DNA from: Caulobacteraceae bacterium
GTDB lineage: Bacteria > Pseudomonadota > Alphaproteobacteria > Caulobacterales > Caulobacteraceae
Direction: 5' to 3'
Length of the DNA: 5,744 bases
Assembly (NCBI GenBank): GCA_004144935.1
Contig: SDZP01000229.1
Coordinates: 1 to 5,744 of the forward strand
Below the pieces are notes generated by a model. The model worked only from the letters and a program-made list of their open reading frames with translations, was not told where the DNA came from and ran no database searches. The translations under genes were made by a program, and so were the position numbers. This document shows, in pieces, positions 1-5,744 of the stretch (positions within the stretch are counted from its first letter, which is position 1; every line of letters starts with the position of its first letter).

Positions 1-1
1 C

Positions 2-142
2 GGCGCCGTCAGCGACGCCCAGGGCGCCGACCCGGCCGCCATTCCCGTCGCCCCGGCGCCGGCCGAAGCCGCCCCGGCCGAGCAACCGGCCGACGAAGCC
101 AAGCCGGAAGACACCCCCGCCGACCTGCGCGGCCCGCAGTAG
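2..142 (+). CDS. 3' end of an unidentified gene with an Ala/Pro/Glu-rich tail (partial)
   Basis: An open frame enters from the left edge and ends at a TAG at 140-142, giving the last 46 residues of a protein. The visible part is low complexity, dominated by Ala, Pro, Glu and Asp (for example PVAPAPAEAAPAEQPADEAK), and ends in DLRGPQ. Third codon positions are almost all G or C, as in the other genes of this window, which supports real coding. Such tails are common as disordered C-termini in GC-rich alphaproteobacteria and give no clue to function. No domain is visible. It runs toward the metH operon, so the two transcription units are convergent. Degenerate low-complexity sequence can fake an open frame, so the assignment is moderate. 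Confidence 0.5.
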   Translation, partial: GAVSDAQGADPAAIPVAPAPAEAAPAEQPADEAKPEDTPADLRGPQ

Positions 143-151
143 GGCCCAGTC

Positions 152-180
152 CCTTCTCCCGCTTGCCGGGAGACGGTGGC
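152..180 (+). repeat. Degenerate REP-like palindrome (copy A)
   Basis: The sequence matches the start of copy B at 245 with several changes. A 7-bp stem remains, TCTCCCG (155-161) against CGGGAGA (167-173), around the loop CTTGC. It is followed by GGTGGC, as in copy B. The outer stem pairs are lost and the second small hairpin seen in copies B and C is disrupted, so this looks like a decayed copy in the same orientation as B. It starts 9 bases after the stop codon of the left gene. Confidence 0.55.
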
Positions 181-244
181 CCCAAGCCTGGACCATCGCA
201 TGTCGCTAATGGTTTCGAAGGTTCGTGAAGCCGCCTCAGGGCGT

Positions 245-293
245 CCTTCTCCCCTTGCGGGAGAAGGTGGCGGCGAAGCCGTCGGATGAGGGG
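245..293 (+). repeat. REP-like palindromic element (copy B)
   Basis: A perfect 9-bp stem, CCTTCTCCC (245-253) against GGGAGAAGG (259-267), closes the loop CTTGC. After GTGG comes a second small hairpin, CGGC-GAA-GCCG (271-281), and then the conserved-looking TCGGATGAGGGG to 293. Intergenic repeats with a core of this kind are widespread in GC-rich proteobacteria and are usually classed as REP elements. Copy C at 347-388 is the same element in opposite orientation, so B and C form an inverted pair about 50 bases apart. Confidence 0.75.
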
Positions 294-346
294 TCGCGCT
301 AACCTGTCGGGTTGCGGCGTTGGCGTAGGTCGCGGCTTAGAGAATG

Positions 347-388
347 TCCGACCCCTTCGGGGCCACCTTCTCCCGCAAGGGGAGAAGG
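347..388 (-). repeat. REP-like palindromic element (copy C, inverted to copy B)
   Basis: This is the reverse complement of copy B. The same 9-bp stem (366-374 with 380-388) surrounds GCAAG, which is the complement of loop CTTGC. On the minus strand it is followed by a second hairpin, CCCC-GAA-GGGG (352-362), and then TCGGA. The second hairpin keeps the GAA loop but has different stem bases from copy B, and they still pair, so the structure is conserved rather than just the sequence. Together B and C resemble the paired arrangement called a BIME in enterobacteria. Confidence 0.75.
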
Positions 389-497
389 GAGTCATGAGGC
401 CAACCATCATCAGCGAGGCGCTGCTAGGCTTACCCGATAGCCTGCTCCCGAAGTGCTCGGAGGAAGGTAGCCCCGGCCTAAACTGACCTGCGCAAAA

Positions 498-516
498 ACC
501 TCAACTTCACCTCAAC
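498..516. repeat. Direct repeat of an 8-mer with 11-bp period
   Basis: ACCTCAAC occurs at 498-505 and again at 509-516, separated by TTC. The 11-bp period is about one helical turn, the spacing typical of tandem half-sites bound by OmpR/PhoB-type response regulators. The sequence does not match a consensus I can name. No gene start lies next to it, so a regulatory role is only a possibility. Confidence 0.3.
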
Positions 517-520
517 AGAA

Positions 521-549
521 CCCATACGCGACCGAAACGCTCTTATGGG
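521..549. other. Hairpin in the AT-richer intergenic stretch
   Basis: CCCATA (521-526) pairs with TATGGG (544-549), and inside it GCG (528-530) pairs with CGC (538-540) around a 7-base loop. There is an asymmetric internal bulge of 1 against 3 bases. Neither strand has a run of T after the stem, so it does not look like a classical intrinsic terminator. It could stabilise or end the metH transcript, or belong to an unannotated small RNA. Confidence 0.3.
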
Positions 550-581
550 CCGATCGCGACATTTCACAGCCACAACCACCA

Positions 582-595
582 TGCAATAATTTGCA
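582..595. promoter_or_regulatory. Short AT-rich palindrome, possible protein-binding site
   Basis: TGCAA (582-586) and TTGCA (591-595) form a perfect inverted repeat around TAAT. A dyad of this size in AT-rich DNA fits a small dimeric regulator, but it could arise by chance. No promoter or gene start that it would control is visible nearby. Confidence 0.2.
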
Positions 596-629
596 ATTTC
601 AATAACTTAACGCCAAACAACCGCTCGAC

Positions 630-661
630 AGCGGCCAGACGTGGTATAATGGCCGGCCGCT
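630..661 (-). terminator. Possible stem-loop at the 3' end of the metH operon
   Basis: About 10 bases after the metH stop codon, read on the minus strand, AGCGGCC (661-655) can pair with GGCCGCT (636-630) across an 18-base loop. A smaller 4-bp hairpin, GCTT-AACG-AAGC, lies directly after the stop at 659-670 and competes with it. What follows is only weakly T-rich (GGTTGTTTGG, about 614-623), so this is not a strong intrinsic terminator. Its position after the last gene is the main support. Confidence 0.25.
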
Positions 662-670
662 TCGTTAAGC

Positions 671-3336
<2,666 letters not shown>

Positions 3337-3337
<1 letters not shown>

Positions 3338-3720
3338 TACAGCATCCCATTATCGATGGCGGGTTCGCGCCCGCCGAGCGCCAGCCGGCGACTGATCACC
3401 GCCTGCGGCAGTCCGGCCGCGACGGCCTTCATCACCACCTGAGGCCCCTGCCCGTGCAGTTGCTTGAGGCCCGCCACGGCGGACCGCAGCTGGGCCATGC
3501 TCGCGCCGGCCACGGCCAGCTTGAAGGCGTCGAAGTCCTTGGTGTCCAGCACCGGATCGCCCGGGGCGGGACCGATATCGACCCTCGGCCCGGTCTGCAC
3601 CAGGGCGTTGACCAGCACGGCCGCCGCCTTGTCGTTGGTCGCACGGCCCAGCCGGCTGCGCAGATCGCGCAGCAGCTCGGTCTCCGTCGTAGTCAGGGCG
3701 TCCGCCTTGTCGGGTTTCAT
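3337..3720 (-). CDS. Hypothetical 127-residue protein between the two MetH halves
   Basis: I do not recognise this protein. It starts at ATG 3720, which shares one base with the TGA of the upstream metH gene, and its TAG shares one base with the GTG of the downstream metH gene. It has no Cys, Trp or Tyr, no signal peptide and no membrane segment, so it is probably a small soluble, mostly helical cytoplasmic protein. An N-terminal helix with acidic and basic residues (about 12-26) is followed by a KAAAVLVNAL helix (31-40), a Pro/Gly-rich turn (44-57), an Ala-rich stretch (66-90) and a VVMKAVAAGLPQAVISRRLAL region (95-115). Position and coupling suggest equimolar production with the MetH halves, for example as an assembly or linker protein, but that is inference. 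A longer start upstream in this frame would run out of frame through metH and is rejected. Confidence 0.8.
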
Positions 3721-4781
3721 CAGGCCAGCTCGAACGGTTCCAGCCCGGCCAGGCGCATGGCCTTGGGCCGCTCCGGGATTGGCCGGGGTTTCTTGCCCTT
3801 CACCGCCTCGGCGACATGCCGGATATGGTCCGGCGTCGTGCCGCAGCAGCCGCCCAGGATGTTGACCAGGCCGCTGTCGGCCCACTCCTCCAGGTGACAG
3901 GCCGTCTGGTGCGGCTCCTCGTCGTACTGGCCCATGGCGTTGGGCAGGCCGGCGTTGGGATAGGCCGCGACCAGGGTGTCCGCCACCCGGCTCATCTCGG
4001 CGATATGTGGCCGCATCAGGTCGGCGCCCAGGGCGCAGTTGAAGCCCACCGCGAACGGGCGCGAATGCTTGACGCTGTTCCAGAAGGCCTCCGCCGTCTG
4101 GCCGGACAGGGTGCGCCCCGACCGGTCGGTGATGGTGCCGCTGATCCAGATCGGCAGCCGCTCATAGCCCTCGTCCTCAAGGTCCATGATCGCCTTGATA
4201 CAGGCCTTGCAGTTCAGCGTGTCGGTGATCGTCTCGATCAGGAACAGGTCGACGCCGCCGTCGTGCAGTGCCTGCACCTGCTCGCGGTAGGCCTGGTAGA
4301 CCTGGTCGAAGGTGACCAGCCGGGCGCCCGGATCGTTCACGTCCGAGCTCATCGACAGCATCTTGTTCAGCGGCCCGACCGAGCCCGCCACGAAGCGCGG
4401 CTTCTCCGGCTCGGCGGCGGTGAACTTATCGGCCGCCGCCCGCGCCAGCCGGGCGCCTTCGAAGTTGATGTCGCGGACAGCGGACTCGCAGCCGTAGTCC
4501 TCCTGGGCGATCCAGGTGGCGCTGAAGGTGTTGGTCTCGCTGATGTCGGCGCCGGCCGCGAAATAGGCCTCGTGCAGCTTCTGAACCAGGTCCGGCCGGG
4601 TCAGGCAGAGGATGTCGTTGTTGCCCTTCAGATGGACCGCGTGGTCCTTGAAGCGCTCGGCCCGGAAGTCTTCCTCGCTCAGCCCCTCGCGCTGGAACAT
4701 CACGCCCCAGCTGCCGTCGAGGATCAGGATGCGCTCGCGGGCGGCCTGGTGGAGAAGGGCGATGCGGTCCTGACGGGTCAT
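3720..4781 (-). CDS. metH: Methionine synthase MetH, N-terminal part: homocysteine S-methyltransferase domain
   Basis: This 353-residue protein is the zinc-dependent homocysteine-binding module that, in E. coli MetH, forms residues 1 to about 350 of a single chain. It activates the homocysteine thiol to accept methyl from methylcobalamin carried by the partner at 671-3337. The zinc ligands are present: Cys249 in GFNCALG and Cys312-Cys313 in GGCCGTTPDH, matching E. coli C247, C310 and C311. Other family motifs are GADISETNTF (77-86), SGTITDRSGRTLSGQT (214-229) and PNAGLPNA (275-282). The protein ends RLAGLEPFELA, where E. coli continues from RLSGLEP into the pterin domain, so the truncation is at the domain linker. 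Two usually conserved stretches differ: DGSWGVMFQ (22-30; E. coli DGGMGTMIQ) and GPLNKMLS (136-143; E. coli GPTNRTAS). The ATG at 4781 overlaps the beta-lactamase stop as ATGA. It could act alone with another methyl donor, but the adjacent complement makes a split MetH far more likely. Confidence 0.94.
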   Translation of the reverse strand: MTRQDRIALLHQAARERILILDGSWGVMFQREGLSEEDFRAERFKDHAVHLKGNNDILCLTRPDLVQKLHEAYFAAGADISETNTFSATWIAQEDYGCESAVRDINFEGARLARAAADKFTAAEPEKPRFVAGSVGPLNKMLSMSSDVNDPGARLVTFDQVYQAYREQVQALHDGGVDLFLIETITDTLNCKACIKAIMDLEDEGYERLPIWISGTITDRSGRTLSGQTAEAFWNSVKHSRPFAVGFNCALGADLMRPHIAEMSRVADTLVAAYPNAGLPNAMGQYDEEPHQTACHLEEWADSGLVNILGGCCGTTPDHIRHVAEAVKGKKPRPIPERPKAMRLAGLEPFELA

Positions 4782-5638
4782 GATCCGGCCTGCTGCTTGG
4801 CGAGCTGCGCCTCGAAATCCGCCTTCAGCTTGGCGGTGGTCGACGGCAGCTCGGTAGGATCGACGAAGGGGTTCGGCTTGCCGGGCGACAGCGCGGCGCG
4901 TTTGGCGGCGAGGTTCATCTGGTCCGGGTGCGGGGCCAGGAAGACGTCGGCCTGCATGCCAGCCAGCTTGACGAAGGTCTTCTGGTAGTCGGCGACGATG
5001 CCCGGGTACTGCGGGTTGGGGGCCAGCCGGTTGGCGGCCACCGTGGCGCTGCAGAAGAAGATCACCTTCCAGGTCTTGGCCCCGTCCTTCACCGAGGTGG
5101 TCCAGGAGGTGCAGCCCTTGCTGTGGCCCGGCGTCAGGTTGGCCTTCAGGGTGTTGGAGCCGACCGACAGGGTCTCGCCGTCGCCCACCGTCTTGTCGAC
5201 CTTCACGCCAGGGAAATTGAGGTAGGCGACATCCTCCGAGCCGGGATACTTGCCGTTCTCCAGGGCCCATTTGTCGCCGGCGCTGGCGATCACCACCGCG
5301 CCGGTGTCCTTCTTCAGCTGGGCCAGGGCCCCGGCGTGGTCGAAGTGGGCATGGCTGTTGAGGATCAGGTCGACGTCGGACAGCTTGAAGCCCAGCGACT
5401 TGATGTTGGCTTCGACGATGGCCGCGTTCTGCGGCATGCCGCCATCGATCAGGATGTGGCCCTTGGAGCTGGTGATCAGCCAGGCCGACAGGCCTTCGGT
5501 CCCCACGTAGTAGATGTTGCCGATCACCTGGAACGGCGCGGTCGGCCTGGTCCAGGCGGCCGGCGCCTGGGCCGAGGCGCTGACCACGAACAGCGCACTG
5601 GCGGCGACGGCGGAAAGGACGAGTTTCTTGATGGTCAT
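4778..5638 (-). CDS. bla: Subclass B3 metallo-beta-lactamase, CAU/MBL1b-like, secreted
   Basis: This protein is predicted to be an exported dizinc hydrolase that opens beta-lactam rings in the periplasm. Of 286 residues, 1-23 form a Sec signal peptide (KK, hydrophobic core, ASA cleavage motif before Gln24). Zinc-site residues are HAHFDH (His96, His98, Asp100, His101), His172 in TPGHSKG and His237 in APHPDQ, the full subclass B3 set. Ser197 in FFCSATV is the B3 Ser221 equivalent. Cys176 and Cys196 fall at standard positions 200 and 220 and could form the disulfide known in BJP-1-like enzymes; there are no other cysteines, so the 256-290 pair is missing. Sequence and length resemble the Caulobacter CAU-1/Mbl1b and Bradyrhizobium BJP-1 enzymes, recalled from memory. 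Start ATG 5638 overlaps the metF stop (ATGA) and has GGAGG seven bases upstream, the best ribosome site in this operon. Substrate range, or a non-antibiotic native role, cannot be read from sequence. Confidence 0.93.
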   Translation of the reverse strand: MTIKKLVLSAVAASALFVVSASAQAPAAWTRPTAPFQVIGNIYYVGTEGLSAWLITSSKGHILIDGGMPQNAAIVEANIKSLGFKLSDVDLILNSHAHFDHAGALAQLKKDTGAVVIASAGDKWALENGKYPGSEDVAYLNFPGVKVDKTVGDGETLSVGSNTLKANLTPGHSKGCTSWTTSVKDGAKTWKVIFFCSATVAANRLAPNPQYPGIVADYQKTFVKLAGMQADVFLAPHPDQMNLAAKRAALSPGKPNPFVDPTELPSTTAKLKADFEAQLAKQQAGS

Positions 5639-5744
5639 GCGGCGGCCTCCGCCGGCGAGGCGGCCGGCTCGCGCACCCCCAGCACGCGGCAGATGGCATA
5701 CACCAGATCGGCCCGGTTGAGGGTGTAGAAGTGGAAGTCGGAGA
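5635..5744 (-). CDS. metF: Methylenetetrahydrofolate reductase MetF, C-terminal end (partial)
   Basis: The gene enters from the right edge; only the last 35 residues and the TGA at 5635-5637 are visible. The peptide begins SDFHFYTLNRADLVYAIC. HFYTLNR followed by YAIC and LGVR is the characteristic C-terminal signature of MetF, the flavoprotein that reduces 5,10-methylene-THF to 5-methyl-THF, the methyl donor for MetH. A short Ala/Glu/Pro tail (EPAASPAEAAA) follows. The stop overlaps the beta-lactamase start codon by four bases. As the most upstream visible gene of the leftward operon, it places methyl-donor synthesis ahead of the methionine synthase genes. Confidence 0.92.
   Translation of the reverse strand, partial: SDFHFYTLNRADLVYAICRVLGVREPAASPAEAAA
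5646..5650 (-). promoter_or_regulatory. Strong Shine-Dalgarno for the beta-lactamase gene
   Basis: GGAGG on the minus strand lies inside the end of metF, seven bases before the ATG at 5638. It fixes that start codon. The following three genes show no comparable site, so the beta-lactamase appears able to recruit ribosomes on its own while the metH-part genes rely more on overlap with the gene before. Confidence 0.65.

Larger units (their letters stand above)
143..670. other. Convergent intergenic region without a convincing gene
   Basis: About 530 bases separate the stop of the rightward gene at 142 from the stop of the leftward metH gene at 671. Short open frames here cross the palindromic repeats and lack the codon pattern of the real genes, so I call none of them. 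The left part (about 150-390) is GC-rich and holds REP-like repeats. The right part (about 485-650) is AT-richer: only 11 of the 40 bases at 581-620 are G or C. It holds a direct repeat, a hairpin and a short palindrome, listed separately. Because both flanking genes end here, neither needs a promoter in this stretch. A small RNA or an operator for one is possible but not shown. Confidence 0.7.

Noticed and set aside
9..410. A 133-codon minus-strand frame across the left region
   Set aside because: It passes through REP palindromes and the tail of the plus-strand gene and is Arg/Pro/Gly-rich, so it is treated as a chance frame in GC-rich DNA.
286..486. A 66-codon plus-strand frame in the intergenic region
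   Set aside because: It runs through REP copy C, lacks the codon bias of the real genes and has no convincing ribosome site or motif.
645..650. Perfect TATAAT on the plus strand as a promoter -10 box
   Set aside because: The only -35-like hexamer (TCGACA, 625-630) is 14 bases away, too short, and transcription would run antisense into metH. I note it but do not call a promoter.
143..670. CRISPR array or tRNA gene
   Set aside because: The repeats are palindromic, inverted and irregularly spaced, unlike CRISPR. No cloverleaf-compatible sequence or T-loop motif was seen.
3816..4988. A 390-codon plus-strand frame opposite metH and the beta-lactamase
   Set aside because: It spans the antisense of two well-supported genes and has shadow-like composition with no motif.
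3720..5699. A 659-codon minus-strand frame that would extend the homocysteine module far upstream
   Set aside because: Upstream of 4781 it reads the beta-lactamase and metF DNA out of frame and gives Arg/Gly/Pro-rich nonsense. The family N-terminus begins right at ATG 4781.
5635..5744. Cobalamin or SAM riboswitch controlling the operon
   Set aside because: The visible operon start is still inside metF coding sequence. Any leader RNA lies outside the window.

Overview
The window is GC-rich and comes from an alphaproteobacterium, most likely in the Caulobacteraceae (Caulobacter, Phenylobacterium or a close relative). Three things point there: GC-rich codon use, a subclass B3 metallo-beta-lactamase that resembles the Caulobacter CAU/MBL1b group, and a cobalamin-dependent methionine synthase split into two genes. 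The taxon is inferred from recognised sequence features only; no database search was possible.

Layout. Bases 2-142 hold the end of a rightward gene with an Ala/Pro/Glu-rich tail that I cannot identify. Bases 143-670 form a gene-free convergent region. Its left part carries REP-like palindromic repeats. Its right part (about 485-650) is clearly AT-richer and contains several small symmetric elements. From 671 to the right edge all genes read leftward as one compact operon. In order of transcription they are: the metF 3' end (5635-5744), a secreted B3 metallo-beta-lactamase (4778-5638), the homocysteine-methyltransferase half of MetH (3720-4781), an unrecognised 127-residue protein (3337-3720), and the folate/cobalamin/activation half of MetH (671-3337). 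Every junction overlaps by 1 or 4 bases. The operon promoter, and any riboswitch, must lie beyond the right edge.

How the genes work together. MetF reduces 5,10-methylene-THF to 5-methyl-THF. The two MetH halves then pass that methyl group through cobalamin to homocysteine to make methionine. Joined end to end the halves reproduce the complete canonical MetH architecture, with only a few linker residues missing. The cut lies exactly between the homocysteine and pterin domains, and the 127-residue gene sits in that cut. The metallo-beta-lactamase has a signal peptide and is not an obvious part of methionine synthesis, yet it is overlapped with metF on one side and metH on the other.

The most interesting items are the split MetH with a gene inserted at the domain junction, the beta-lactamase embedded in a methionine operon, and unusual residues in normally invariant motifs of the homocysteine half.
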